This document shows positions 49,301 to 61,029 of a stretch of 64,000 nucleotides of DNA, one piece after another. Location of the stretch: positions 23,301,956-23,365,955 of the forward strand of contig NC_051095.1 in the NCBI RefSeq assembly GCF_901709675.1. Reading direction: 5' to 3'. The translations under genes and the position numbers were made by a program. How positions within the stretch are numbered: the stretch's first letter is position 1; each line of letters starts with the position of its first letter. The DNA is from Syngnathus acus. Its lineage: Eukaryota > Chordata > Actinopteri > Syngnathiformes > Syngnathidae. The notes under the pieces were generated by a model, which was given only the letters and a program-made list of their open reading frames with translations, searched no databases and had not been told where the DNA came from.

Positions 49301-52300
49301 CCACACCAGCTTGTTTTTGGTCAAAACCTTAATCTCTCTTCTGTATTAGTTGATCAACTAGTACCTGCTTTGGAAGGAAATACTCTGAGCACTAAAGTAG
49401 GTCAGGAAATATCAGAATTAATTGGAGCCAGGAGAGCTTTCACCGAGGTAGAATGTTCTGAAAGTATGTATAAGAACAGCACTACGCAAACAGCTTAGCC
49501 TACAGATGAAAAGTATGAAACAGGAGACAAAGTGTTCTACAAACAAGCTGACAGTACAGAGTGGAAAGGTCCTGCTGTAGTTATTGGAGAGGATAGGTCT
49601 GTGGTGTTTGTCAGACATGAAGGTCTTTTTCTACGTGAGCACCAGTCTAGGTTGAATAAAGTTAAAGTGTGTTAGTGTTAAATAATAGATAAATAATGTT
49701 AACGAGCTCTTATAGGCCAAATAAATAAAACAGGTCTGTTGGTCAATCTCAGCTTGCAGATTGCCTGATAAAAAAGGGAGCTTCTCCACTCATGCTTCTC
49801 AAAGCTTTAGATGAAGGCTCATGGTTACTGTAATTTTTGTTTTTACTGAAGTAACCTTTTGTTTTATGGTTCAAAACGGTCCTTACTCAAGCACACTTCA
49901 AATGTTCTGTGAATCTTATTTATTTTTTTAAGAGAGAGGGAGATTGTTAATTTCCTGTGCGATGCATTGTGGGGAAAGGCGGGCCAACGGTAGTGTTTTC
50001 AGTTGCCTGTGAGTGATGAACATGACGGGATAAATTTCTCTGCGACAGTATCTTCGTATATTGGAATTTACATCAATGAGAGAACACTGTGGTCATACAG
50101 TCCAAACAATGACAAATTTGTCTGCCTGCTGCTGAAGACTGGCCACAAGGTTGACAGCAGCATCCCGTTCCCATCACAGTAACCCCCCCCTCCAGTAAAC
50201 CACAAACTCAGTCCTGACCTGTATCTACACCCCAGCTCCAAATAATGATATTGGAGATTAAAGAAATTATTGACATCTTTTTGTGTAATCCTGCTAAATC
50301 TACTTGTCCTATATTTTACAGTTTAGTACAACCTCAAAGTTGGAGGTAGGATGAGACGGACACTTGATATTGGTACATTCTGGAAACTGTCGCGCCATAT
50401 GGGAAGCGGGTGCATGAGGGGAGCAAGGTGCTTGCTTACATCCATTGATAGTGTTGTTGTAAGCCGTGGAGCCATAGCCTGTAGTGTTGAGGGTTTCCTT
50501 GCTCCCGCTACGAGAATTCCTTGCACTGCCCCAGGGGTCGTTGTCATAGGAACCAGATCTGGCTTTCATCTCCTCCTTTAGGATCATCCTTCCTATGCCA
50601 CTCCCAATCTGAAAATTTGACGTGCAGAGCCCAAGTAGTGCAAGAGGAACAAACAAAGGGGGATCGTTTAGGTACCATACCCTAAGATATGCATAATTTA
50701 TGCTGTTTCTGACACTATGTTGAAGGAAAGGGGGAAGCGAATAATGAAGCTCTTACTCTTTGAAGATTGTGACTCCAACTCTCTTCATCTCCTCCTGTTG
50801 AGTACCTTCTCCTTGGTACCCGATAGGCTGAGCGGCAACACAGATACAAGACATTGCCTTATGAGTGAAAATAAACTCAAGTATACTCTGATGACTTGAG
50901 CCCAGAGGAGGCAGTAAACCATATGGAGTGAAAGGAGTCTTCCATACCCCTGGGGGAGCTGCTGTATGGGTAGTAGTCACACTCGGACTGGGGGTATGAC
51001 TCAGGGGAGTAGGTGGACAGGCTTGAGGATCTCAGGATATCCTCGCTGGTCCTACTTTTGGTTGCTGTGTTCAAATGATTGTCTGTGGAAAAAGAGAGGC
51101 ATTTGGGAGAGAAAGGGAAAGCAGATAAAAAAAACATATGTACCTAATCATAGACCGATCAAACCCGACAATCTGGTCTGTCAAATGTTTCAATAGCAGT
51201 CTCTCGGAATTAGTAAGTTTGCCGTGCCCATATTAGTCATCTGAAATTTGCTTACTTCTCTGCTATTGCCACTTTAAATATTCATATACCAGCTGAGAAA
51301 TGGGGCTGCAGCCATAAAAACAGAATGAAAATAGATGTGTCACAGTGTTTTTGCTGAGATGAATAGGATTTCTACAAATTTAATTATGCTCCGATTCATA
51401 CCAGAAAATTAATTTCAGCTTGTATGTGTGTGCGTGTGTGGCTTGCAAAAATAGTTCCAGCACTTGTGACAAAAGCATTACGTGGCATTATCTGTTCTCA
51501 CAATCACACCTGCCTGAGGAGTGAATTGCCAAGGCCTGTAGATGTCTCCTTATGACAGGGTGCAGCAGTAAAACACAAAATAAATGTAGCTGCGTGCCGT
51601 TTTAGATGGTGGCCAACCTAAGAAAGCAACAGCTCACATCCAAAAGTTGTCTTTTTAAACGAGACAATCGAGATTTTGGTAGAATTCTTGGTTGTACCAC
51701 ATATGTAGGTCAAACAAATCTGAGTTGCACAAACAGTTCTTAATAAAGTGCTGCAATGAGCTCTGAGGGAACATTTAGGTTCTAAATTTTGTTTACACCG
51801 TAAAGTCACAGGCACACATATGTTTAGATCCAACCCAGGTTTGTGTTTCAAATGTCAATCAGGTACCTGCCAAAGTGAGACTTGAAATGTACATGTAAAC
51901 AATGAAATGGAAATTGAATTTGGCTGCTTGGGCTCTTAGTCTAGATTTGTATTTCAGAAAATTCCTTAACACAGGAACATGAGATGAGAGGAGATTTCTT
52001 GGAAAGAAAACCGTTAATAATTGTCCTTCACAGCCACATTCACTTCCCTACGTCATTTTTCGGGGAGATCAATGTTTGAGCCAACAGCAAGAAAATAAGC
52101 CTCTTTAACCTGAGTCCGATACTGGCCCAGCCTGAGGCAGGCAGTCATTTCATGAGTGTGAAGCAATCACATTGATGCCACTCTGCACAAAAGCACAGTC
52201 AATGGAAGTCAATGAGGTTGACATGCAGCGTAATGTCAGATGGATCGCCCCATCACTCTGTGGGCCAGTAACCATGCCGGCCGGCCCTGATCCATGATGC

Positions 52301-55300
52301 ATTGAATTCCAATCCACACAATGCATGACACTAGCGACGGGCATCGTCATCTTCGGGACACACACTTTCCACTTGCCTGACGCCACATTCACAAGTACAC
52401 AAGTATGTTCACAGTAAAGTTGTGTAGGCTGTACTGTGCTGACATGGAGTTCCCAAAACAAGAAGAGAGACAGACATGAATATAATCCATGGACCGACTG
52501 AGTGAAACAGCAAGTACAAGGGAGATTACTTACAGTGGCAAGGTCACCGGGTTAAATGAGCAGGATGTGGAGGTGGAGGGTAGTAGAAAACAAATTGTGA
52601 TTGGATGCAAGAAAAAAGAGGTAGAAAGAAAAGGGAAATGTTACTGGAGCACCCCTGTGGGACACTGTGGGACATTTTATCAAGATATTTCCGTAGGCTA
52701 TAAGTGGCTCAAGTTCTCAGAACACTGACTGATATGAAATAAAATAAACATGTTTGTTAAGTAGTACATAACGGGCTTGTAATCCAAAACCATGCAAATC
52801 TTGGGGATTTGGTCTCACATCATATTTCTTTATGTTAGGTTACGTAGATATTTCATGGTTTGAAAATTCGGATTAGTGCAAGGACAGATTACAGCCTGTG
52901 ATGTAATTAGCATCATTTTTACGGACAGAAGTGTTGGTACACAAGTTGACAAAATTCACAAAGTGACCATGAAAGCCAACATGCACAAACACGGAACTAA
53001 CAACAAGGCCACTTGCTAAAATACTGTGCTAATGTAATATAGCTGTTGATAGTGAGTATTTCTAGTAGAACATTCTGGTCAAGTTGAATTTGTAAGAAAG
53101 TAACAGCTTGAGTTAGGAGACAACGTATTGAAATACAGCAGCTAATACAACAGCTTCCAGTGGATTTCTGCCAAATAGTGGTCAACAGTCTAGGTCGAAT
53201 CATAATAATCTCTATCGTGATTTCATACTTTACATTAAATACTAAAAGTTATTTGTGTTTACCCACACATTGGAACATGATGGCTGAGCAGAGTTGACTT
53301 TCTCCAAGGCCTGTGGCAAAAACTTACCCGTAAGTCAAGTCTCACCACTCATAAATGAAGGAAGTCAAATTGCTGTTAGAGTTTGCAAGCTAGGTTTTGT
53401 TTTTAGATTGCTGTAGCTGAAATAACAATAACTGGAATGTCAATACTAATCCATAGTTGGTCCTAAAGGTCTGTTGAAAGACATCGATAGATCAGTAATG
53501 ACATGGTTGTCAAAGCACAGCATGACTACACTGACAGGAGGACAGGCAGGCTAAGGCGGGGCTAACTGCACTGTACCCGTTCTCTTATAGATGGGAGGCT
53601 TCCTGTAGATGTTGGGCTCCCCTGTGGCTGAGGAGAGAAAGAGGAGATGGGAAATTGAAACGCAGTGGCATAAAAGAGGAAAGGCTAGAGGTTGTGACTT
53701 GCTATCGGAACAATGGGATGAAGAAACGGGGAGAGGTTGCAAAGCATGATTCAATCAGGTCAAGTATGCTGTATGAGAGGATAGACCAAAAGGAATTCTC
53801 TTTTGTATAACAAGACTCCTTTTACATATTATCCACATCCTGTCAGTCCCGAGGAACCTGATGTTGTTCCTCCGAGTGATTAGTGGCTCGTGTGATGAAG
53901 TGGTGACGAGTCCTACCAGGTACATGAAAATGTTTTGGGGGCTGGATGAGGGTTGGTGTGTTGGACCGTCCCTCTTGGCCGTAGTATGGTGAGCTCCTGC
54001 CACTCTCGGATCCTATAGCCAATCATACCAAAGCATTGATGAATATGAGGGTCCAACACAAAATGAAAAATGACAGTCATTTAGCAGTTTCAAAAGTCAG
54101 CTAGTAAATTCCACATTTTTATATACATACACACACATATAGCGCATTTGCATTCACATCGACTTGAGTATCGATTTTTAAATGCTCACCAGGGTAACCG
54201 AAGTGCTGCGGCGAGCGAGGCGCAATGGGTGACATGCCTTGACGAGTGTAGGTTGGGGAGTCAATGTAACCTGGACTGGAGCATCGCCTCTGCTTCATGT
54301 CCAGGCAGTTGTAGTCCTTGACACGTGAGATGAGATGACAAAATAAAAACACAGAAGTGGTTGAGAGTGATCTTAAATGGTCTTCCTGTAACAGTGCGAA
54401 GGGGAATGCCTACCTGAGAATACGGAGAAAGTGTCCCAAGTGACTGCAAAATCAAAGAAGGCAGACATGTTATTTTCAAGTCCAAACATCTTATCACATC
54501 AAAATAATCAATACAGATTAAGTATGTACAGTTGTGCTGCCCCTTGGCAGGCTTCCATCAATCAGAACAAATCAGATTTTGTAGCCAAGCTGAGATGCAT
54601 ACTTTTAAACAGGGTGAATTTGATGACTTTATAAAGAGCTACGATCAGGGGGGGGTTGTATTCATTTGAAATAACACAAATCCAAATTGGAGACACTGGA
54701 TAAACAGGACAGTGAATTATATTTGAATACATGTTTGAGTGGCCATCTTGCAAGTTGCAGTTGTTTGATTTCGTCATGCATTTCATATAACCCCAATAAA
54801 AATGCAATATGCAAAGATATTTTCAACGCACAAGCATTTTTCCTCGTGTGTGTATCTGGAAAAATTTAAATGTTCTCTTTAAATTACAGACCAGTGCCAC
54901 ATTTGGCCTGGAGTGTGTAGCAGTTGTACCTCCCCATAGCTGTAAGTCAAGTCTAGCCTGTCATCAGAGGTGTATCTCTGGTAGGGCTGGTATGAGGAGC
55001 ATATGAGGTCTGGATGCTGGACTTCATATATGGCCTTGATCTTTGGGAGGGCAGCTAGGTCCTTATAATCTAGGAACTCATTCGCCAATCTGGCCTGGAG
55101 AGAGGACAAACACACATACAACCACCAACACAGACACAACAGCAACCACATGAACGCCACCCAGAAATATGAAGTCCATGAGTGATGGCAAACAGAACAT
55201 GCAGCAACAGAGAACTCAAAGCAGACGCATGAAAGCCTGTGCAAGCACCTGTTTAATTGTACGCCAATGTGTGTGCATGCGTCTGAAGGGTTTGAGGAGT

Positions 55301-56525
55301 TGTTGACCTTCAGGAGGAAAGACAGCTAGAGTGCGGGAGGGGGAGAGGAAACATCATGGAAGGCAAGTGTGCTTACACTACATTTGTCCCTCATCCATCA
55401 CCTTAACCACAAAGGTCATTGATTAGGAGATGAGAGTCAAGTGTGGCCGAGCAGAGTTGAGTGAGACCCCCACTTGCACGCAGGACCCGCTTGCTCACAC
55501 TGACAACACACAGCAACACTCAGCAGTTCGCCATGCAGAATGCCATGACACACACACTATAGAAATGGATTTCTGGAAAACAGTCATTACTGCTGACTAC
55601 TTGGGTGACTTTATTGAGTCCTAAATATACTAAATACTATGAAAAACTTACTGTACGTCTGAGCATCCACAATATTCTGCGATCAAAATTTGTGTCTAGT
55701 ATTTTGCCAATACAAATACAATAATCATGAGTTTAGGAAAATGGACAATTGCTGCATCAAGAGCTCGTACAAAAATGGTGAGCTGAGTGGCTGGCTACTG
55801 TGCAGAGAAGATGCAGAGGCACAGGTTCGGACTCTGAAGGGATACTGTAACCATGGACATTTATGGATACAAGATATTATGGGAAGGATAACAAGACACA
55901 CTTGCATGTAGGGAAGTTAGTTTCTTGTGCTGTTTGCTCAATACGACAACAAGGGACTGTAATTTGTGACATGAATGAGCAAAGAAAGTGAACAGGCCAT
56001 GGGAGTGAGCAACAGCCCTCGGGTTGGTGTAGAACACTCTTTTCACGTATAGTCCTTTAGAGCTTTTGTGTTCTTATTTAAGACATATCAATGTGCTGGT
56101 GAAAGCAAGGGGGTCTAAAAGATGCAAAGACAATTGGCTACTTACACAAATAACTCTATTAGGAGAACCAATGGAAGAGCCTGGAGGAGAGATGGAGGTC
56201 TCAGACAAGCGTCTGTGCTGTGAGGTAGCAACAAACCAAACAAAGTACATATTGAGAAACCCACAGTTTCATTTTTAACCCAACCAATTAAAACTTCAAT
56301 CCTTTCAATCTCACCCTGAGCCTCCGCTCTGCTCTTGCTGCTTGCTTGCATAATGGGTGCCACACCTCGCACCCTGAAGTAGAGTGAAGGACAGAGGTCA
56401 ATATGGACAGATGAATAGGTTTTGCATCACATCTCACCTGTCAGATACATTTCCTCTCCCTCTTTGAACATCATGTTACAGCGAGCACAGCGGGCACAAG
56501 TTGGATGGTAGTGCTTCCCTCCAGC
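43371..56525 (-). CDS. ablim3: Actin-binding LIM protein 3, 3' part
   Basis: This is a LIM/villin-headpiece protein that binds F-actin and links it to signalling partners. Exons in transcript order: 56438-56525, 56315-56373, 56146-56217, 54930-55094, 54414-54443, 54190-54316, 53917-54012, 53577-53621, 50948-51082, 50757-50827, 50440-50608, 44611-44640, 44257-44312, 43982-44048, 43871-43881, 43689-43769, 43371-43484. All phases agree: 1416 nt, 471 residues plus stop. Human ABLIM3 from the matching point has about the same length, so only the N-terminal LIM1-3 and half of LIM4 are missing, beyond the window. LIM4 shows [15 protein letters not shown] and EVWHPLC. The middle has [46 protein letters not shown] and [15 protein letters not shown]. 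The headpiece starts [18 protein letters not shown] and ends [23 protein letters not shown] and the headpiece favour ABLIM3. Confidence 0.94.
43871..43881 (-). CDS. ablim3: 11-nt microexon of ablim3
   Basis: CAGAATACAAG lies between acceptor TTGGATTACAG and donor GTAAACTC. With the G left from the exon at 43982 it encodes Ala-Glu-Tyr-Lys, matching the residues just before IYPYE in ABLIM3. Without it the headpiece would be out of frame. Confidence 0.85.
45540..45990. mobile_element. MITE-like foldback repeat, second copy
   Basis: It has the left end AAAGGGGAATCAACCCC and a long internal inverted repeat. AACCAATCATGGCTCA pairs with TGAGCCATGATTGGTT, GACATCACAGTTGCCA with TGGCAACTGTGATGTC, and GCCATTTTGC with GCAAAATGGC. 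It is related to 21405-21745 and lies in the ablim3 intron. Confidence 0.65.
46324..46456 (+). repeat. 5' LTR
   Basis: It contains ATGCATTGTGGG, CTGTGAGTGATGAA and ATAAATTTCTCTG, all shared with the 3' LTR, and ends at CA just before the primer-binding-like site. Confidence 0.7.
46475..47250 (+). pseudogene. gag-like relic
   Basis: Pieces in more than one frame read [34 protein letters not shown] and [14 protein letters not shown]. There is a duplicated TCATTGACTTTGAGCAAAG stretch with nearby stops at about 46775-46880. Composition fits a capsid precursor of this fish element family. It is not translatable as one protein. Confidence 0.6.
47330..47690 (+). pseudogene. Retropepsin-like relic
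   Basis: A frame with [10 protein letters not shown] resembles an aspartic protease region, although the usual Asp-Thr/Ser-Gly triad is not intact. [19 protein letters not shown] follows, preceded by frameshifts and stops. Assignment rests on its position between gag and integrase. Confidence 0.45.
47850..49680 (+). pseudogene. Integrase relic split by a LINE
   Basis: The upstream half shows the core domain: a [19 protein letters not shown]-like stretch, then [19 protein letters not shown] and a frameshift. It continues to RWSNGSLER at about 48285. The downstream half resumes at about 49213 with [11 protein letters not shown] and then [16 protein letters not shown]. It ends with a [20 protein letters not shown] segment typical of the C-terminal region. 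Two active-site Asp positions are visible; stops and shifts make it dead. Confidence 0.7.
48285..49212 (+). mobile_element. 5'-truncated LINE nested in the integrase relic
   Basis: It carries only the end of the reverse transcriptase [63 protein letters not shown] and [20 protein letters not shown]. An AT-rich 3' UTR follows and ends CAATAAAGCAGACTTTGACT. It is the same family type as 57749-59630. The frame stays open from 48285 to about 49130, including readthrough into the UTR. Confidence 0.85.
49945..50072 (+). repeat. 3' LTR
   Basis: It starts TGTTAATTTCCTG after the purine tract and ends TTGGAATTTACA. It is clearly related to 46324-46456. Confidence 0.7.
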
Positions 56526-57673
56526 CTGAAAGAGAAGAGAAGAACAAACATTCCATTTAACCACAAACACCATCTCAAAGGGGGCATGTTATGGAGACTC
56601 ATTGACTCCTTAATGCACACAATTAGTTGAGTGTCTGGGTGGGGGGAATCCATCCACCCATCAAGTATCAAATTAAACAAGCAAGTACATCTTTTATCTA
56701 CCCAGTTCTGAAAATATGCCTGCGATTTTCAAACAAGCCACAAAACTACGTACACTTGAAGCCAAATATTAATTAAGACGACCACCAAAGTTAGCATGAG
56801 CACAGACTTACTTACCTATTGGGATCTGCACAGACTCTCACTGCACAGTCTCTACGTTGCCACGTAGCTGTTAATGAGTCCAATCATAATTAACTACCGT
56901 CTTACTACAGCTAATCAGTACGTTAAGATGTAGAGAACATAACAACGTGCTAGAAAATAACTAACAACAATTAGAAATCAGCATGAGGATTTTAGTTTGG
57001 CAGAAAAAAATTTAGCAGAAAAAATGTAACTCTGTTTTGTTTTTCAAATATTTTTCCAGTGCAATCCTGCTTTAGATGTGTCATCTGTTTAACACATGAT
57101 CACAATGGCTTCATAGTTCTTGAGACATCATGAGACATCATCTTAATATTGCCTGTTTGTTGGAATCACATTCAAGCCCATTCCTCTTCTCCTCCCTGCC
57201 AAAATTAGAGAAAGTGAGTCAGGCAACGTGAAAATGAGCAAATGTGCAAAAGTTAATGTGGACAATGCGCTGTGCATGTTTGTATGCGTGCGTGCGCATG
57301 CGTGTCATAGATACGGAAAGAAAAATGTCACCATGCACGTGGTGGCAACACACCTATGCAAACACCACTCCATTTAATTCAGTCTCGTCCTAAATGCAGT
57401 TCTCACCGTCACACGTGCCTCAGTGTACATAGTTGATGTCTGAGGTGTGCCCCCAAACCATCAACTCTACCTTTCTGACACGCCATCAGGGAATTGCTCT
57501 TTATAGACACACTGCCAACATCTATGGTGTGTGCCACAGAGACCTGAGCTGTTTATCTTAATGCACTGACACAGATCTCATATAGCAGGGGTGGCCAACC
57601 AGTCAGAGACTAAGAGCCACATTTTTTACTGTCATCGCAAAGAGCCACATCATACACATGAGCACACATGAAC

Positions 57674-57731
57674 ATTCCCCCCCACACACACACACACAAC
57701 CACGCACACACACACACGCACACACACACAC
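57674..57731. repeat. (CA)n tract inside hAT
   Basis: CA repeat with CG interruptions, next to the 3' end of the nested LINE. Confidence 0.85.
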
Positions 57732-57748
57732 CTCTGCTCAGCCAAATT

Positions 57749-59630
57749 TAGACTTAGACTTAGACAAACTTTATTGTCATTTTGTCAACACTAGGTGTAC
57801 ACAAAACGAAATTTCGTTGCATACGGCTTTCAACAATATAGTGGTATTGCGGCTGGTTAAAAAGTGACATTCTATATAAAAATATGAAATAAGATAAGTA
57901 TAAAGTACAAAGTGCAGCAGTGATAAAGTATGTAAACAGTGCAGGAGACAAAAGCAGTATTTACAAGTGTGCAGAGGAATGCTACGTTTGAATGTTCAAC
58001 AGTCTGACGACAGCAGGGAAAAAACTATTGCAGAACCTGGTGGACCTGCAGCGGATGCTGCGAAACCTCTTCCCAGAGGGCAGCAGGGAGAACAGTCCAT
58101 GGTGGGGGTGTGATGGGTCACTGATAATATTACGGGCTCGGGACACGCAGCGCTGGGATGACAAGTCCTGAATGGAGGGAAGAGGAGCCCCGATGATCCT
58201 CTCTGCTGTCCTCACCACTCTCCTCAGGTTCTTCCAATCGGAGGCGCTGCAACCTCCACACCACACCGAGAGACAGCTTGTCAGAATGCTCTCTATGGTG
58301 CTTCGGTAGAACGTCCTCATGATGGGTGGGGGCAGGTGGGCTCTCCTCATCCTCCGCAGGAAGTACAAGCGCTTCTGTGCCCTCTTGACCAGTGTTGTGG
58401 TGTTCACAGTCCAGGTGAGGTCGTCTGTGATGTGGACTCCCAGGAATTGAGTGCTGCTGACCACCTCCACAGCTGAGCTGTTGATGATCAGTGGAGCGTG
58501 GTGAGGCTGGTTCTTCCTGAAGTCGACGATGATCTCCTTCGTCTTCTCCACATTCAGGATCAGGCTATTTTCTCTGCACCAGCCCACCAACTGCTCCACC
58601 TCCTCTCTGTAGTCCAGGTCGTTGTTGTCCCTGATGAGGCCCACCACCGTTGTGTCGTCTGCAAACTTCACGATGTGATTGGTGGTGAACCTGGGGGCGC
58701 AGTCGTGTGTCATCAGGGTGAACAGCAGGGGGCTCAGGACGCAGCCCTGAGGGGAGCCTGTGCTGAGGGTGATGACATCTGAGGTGTTCTGTCCGACCCG
58801 GACTGACTGAGGTCTGTTGGTGAGGAAGTCTAGCAGCCAGTTTCGAAGGGGGGTGCTGAAGCCCAGGTGTTCCAGTTTTTCCACCAGATGTTGTGGAATG
58901 ATGGTGTTAAACGCTGAGCTGAAGTCCAGGAACAGCAACCGCACGTGGGTGTTCCTCTCCTCCAGGTGAGCCAGGCTCAGGTGAAGAACGGAGGAGATGG
59001 CATCCTCAGTAGAGCGGTTCTGCCGGTAGGCAAACTGGAACGGATGGAATGTTGGGGGGAGTCTGGAGACGATGTGTTCTTTGAGCAGCCTTTCGAAGCA
59101 CTTCATCATGATGGGAGTCAGTGCCACAGGTCTGTAGTCATTCAATGAGGTGATTTGAGGTTTCTTCGGCACCGGAATGATGGAGGCAGCCTTGAAGCAT
59201 ACTGGCACTTTGGCTTGGTCCAGCGAGATGTTAAAAATGTCTGTGATGACACCAGCCAGCTGGCCTGCACATTCCTTGAACACCCGCCCAGGTATGTTGT
59301 CGGGGCCTGGGGCCTTACGTGGGTTGACTCTTCTCAGAGTCTTCCTCACGTCGGCTGAGTCAAGGCAGAGGGCCTCCTCTTCCTGGTGGGGAACAGTTTT
59401 AACTGCAGGAGTGCTGTTTAGTGCCTCAAAACGCCCACAGAAGTTATTTAGACCATTTAGGAAGTCAGCATCAACCTCACCCACCGGGGGGGAGGGTAAG
59501 TTGTAGTCCGTGATCGCCCGTATGCCTTGCCACATACTCCTGGTGTTATTGGCGTCGTGGAAAAAATCCTGAATTTTTCGACTGTGGCTTCGCTTCGCTA
59601 GCCTGATGGCACGGTTCAAGTTGTTTTCAT
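57749..59630 (-). mobile_element. LINE with long reverse transcriptase ORF
   Basis: The minus strand carries an uninterrupted 545-codon frame (59619 down to 57982). It holds the motifs RKAPGPDNIPGRVFKEC, SLNDYRPVALTPIMMKCFER, AYRQNRSTEDAISS, LLFLDFSSAFNT, TGSPQGCVLSPLLF and the catalytic FADDTT. The thumb and C-terminal region follow (LNVEKTKEIIVDFRKN, LLPSGKRFRSIRCRST). The endonuclease and N-terminus are missing, so it is 5'-truncated. The 3' UTR ends in CTTTATTGTCATT-type sequence (as read on the plus strand) with short AGTCTA repeats. The family is L2/CR1-like (Rex-type); I cannot fix the clade. The open frame implies recent insertion. Confidence 0.9.
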
Positions 59631-59799
59631 TTATTGTGTGACATTATTATGTCACGCACCAACATGATAATGACAAATTGACTCCTACAGTACTAAAACC
59701 ACAGACCAAAAACCACATTTTCAACAATGAACATTGTGTGCATTGTCTCACACAGACAAACTCTCAGTTCAACAAATTCCACAAACAAAAACATAATAA

Positions 59800-60286
59800 G
59801 TTTTTTCACTTACTATGTGTGGCGGGACAGACCATTCGTTTTAGTTTGTCGTTTTCAGGAGACAAGATTTCAATAACGTCACTGAGGCATTTTTTAACGA
59901 ACTCCACTTCATTGTATGGCTTTTTAGCCCGTGCAATGTTCCAAGCCAGTTGAAACAATGCAAGTGTGACAGTCTCTGAGTGCTTCGTAATTTTTTTGAA
60001 AAACTGTACCTATTCTTCTGCCTGACTTTTCAAAGTGTCCAAACTTGTGCTTGCGAAATTCAGTCCCTTTTGCAAAGTCCTTATCGATATTGGCATGAAG
60101 TGAGCTGAAGTGGCGCTGAACATTTGAAGCTTTTAAATGCGCTGACGTCCGACATATCAGGCAGAATGGCTTGCCATTACGTTCAACAAAAAACAACTTT
60201 AACTCTGTTAAAAACGTCCTGTGTTTATCGTCATATATTCGTTTAGCTGTGCATTTTTTCCTTGCCATTTTGGCCGGGTTGGCCAC
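59800..60286 (-). pseudogene. hAT transposase N-terminus with BED-like finger
   Basis: From the Met at 60286 the frame reads MANPAKMARKKCTAKRIYDD, then FFVERNGKPFCLICR and VQRHFSSLHANIDKDF: Cys-x2-Cys and His-x4-His ligands as in ZBED/hAT proteins. After about 90 residues frameshifts and a stop end it. A displaced continuation with KKPYNEVEFVKKCLSDVIE lies at about 59940-59850. The catalytic and dimerisation domains are absent. Confidence 0.75.
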
Positions 60287-60440
60287 CCCTGGCTTAGCGT
60301 CTTGTCAGCTTTTCTGGACCTAATGGGCCCCCGTAGTCACAGTCGCCATTCATTACAAAGCCAGCAAAACCAATCGCTCTGCCCTGTGTTCATCGTCATA
60401 TATTCGTTTAGCTGTGCATTTTTCCCTTGCCATTTTGAGA
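60215..60440. repeat. Direct repeat and internal copy of the hAT terminus
   Basis: A segment of about 55 bp containing CGTCATATATTCGTTTAGCT and TGTGCATTTTT occurs at about 60222-60275 and again at about 60393-60440. Between them, at about 60279-60294, is an extra copy of GGTTGGCCACCCCTGG, the terminal inverted repeat sequence. Confidence 0.8.
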
Positions 60441-61029
60441 GCGAAATTGACACTCCTCAAATGGGTTTGTCCCTCCTCCTTTGCGGGATTTCACCTCACG
60501 CGCATGCGCGTTTGACCAAAATACCATATTGAACTCAAGCGAAGCAAATACGCACGAAAAATAAACACAAATGTTGATATGAACGTAAAAGAGCCGCATG
60601 AAACCAGCCAAAGAGCCGCATGCGGCTCGCGAGCCGCGGGTTGGCCACCCCTGTCATATAGGCTATTGCATGCTGTTAATACGATCATCAACTTTGAATA
60701 CATGCATCTGCAGATACTTCTGCTGTCTTTCACTAAAAATGTTCTCTATGATGTGCAGGAAATCGTCTAATGTCATGTTAATCATGTTACTCTGAAGAAA
60801 AAGTCAAGAAGGATGCATTTCTGTCTCTTGATTTCCAAGAACAGAGAGTTAGTGTCTTTGGTCATATGCTACAGTATTTGCACAACAGCTGGAGCCTGAG
60901 ACATTAAGAGGCTGTTCTAAATTTAGTATTGAGATTAAATGCTATGCATTTTGAAAACACACTTATTTTTGCTTCAAACTTGGACTTCAATTTCACCTTT
61001 CAGACAGCAGAGTCTTGTGGTTCGATTTG

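Larger units (their letters stand above)
46324..50072 (+). mobile_element. Old copia-like LTR retroelement, antisense in ablim3 intron
   Basis: The 5' LTR is 46324-46456 and the 3' LTR 49945-50072; both start TGT and end TTGGAATTTACA. A primer-binding-like TGGTAGCAGAGG follows the 5' LTR directly and resembles the internal initiator-tRNA site TGGTATCAGAG used by copia elements. A purine tract AAGAGAGAGGGAGA precedes the 3' LTR. Internal relics in order: gag-like at 46475-47250, protease-like at about 47330-47690, integrase at 47850-48285 and 49213-49680. All are broken by stops and frameshifts. No reverse transcriptase lies between integrase and the 3' LTR. The LTRs differ at many positions and by an indel of about 9 bp, so insertion is old. 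A clear target duplication was not found. Confidence 0.75.
57586..60653 (-). mobile_element. hAT element with nested LINE
   Basis: Left end CAGGGGTGGCCAACC and right end GGTTGGCCACCCCTG form perfect inverted repeats, flanked by the exact octamer TCATATAG at 57578-57585 and 60654-60661. Near both ends are AAGAGCCACAT or AGAGCCGCATG motifs. About 160 bp of hAT sequence remains on the left and about 1 kb on the right; the middle is a LINE (57749-59630). The transposase is reduced to a broken N-terminus. Confidence 0.9.

Noticed and set aside
58498-59506. Plus-strand frames opposite the LINE
   Set aside because: Shadows of the reverse transcriptase ORF.
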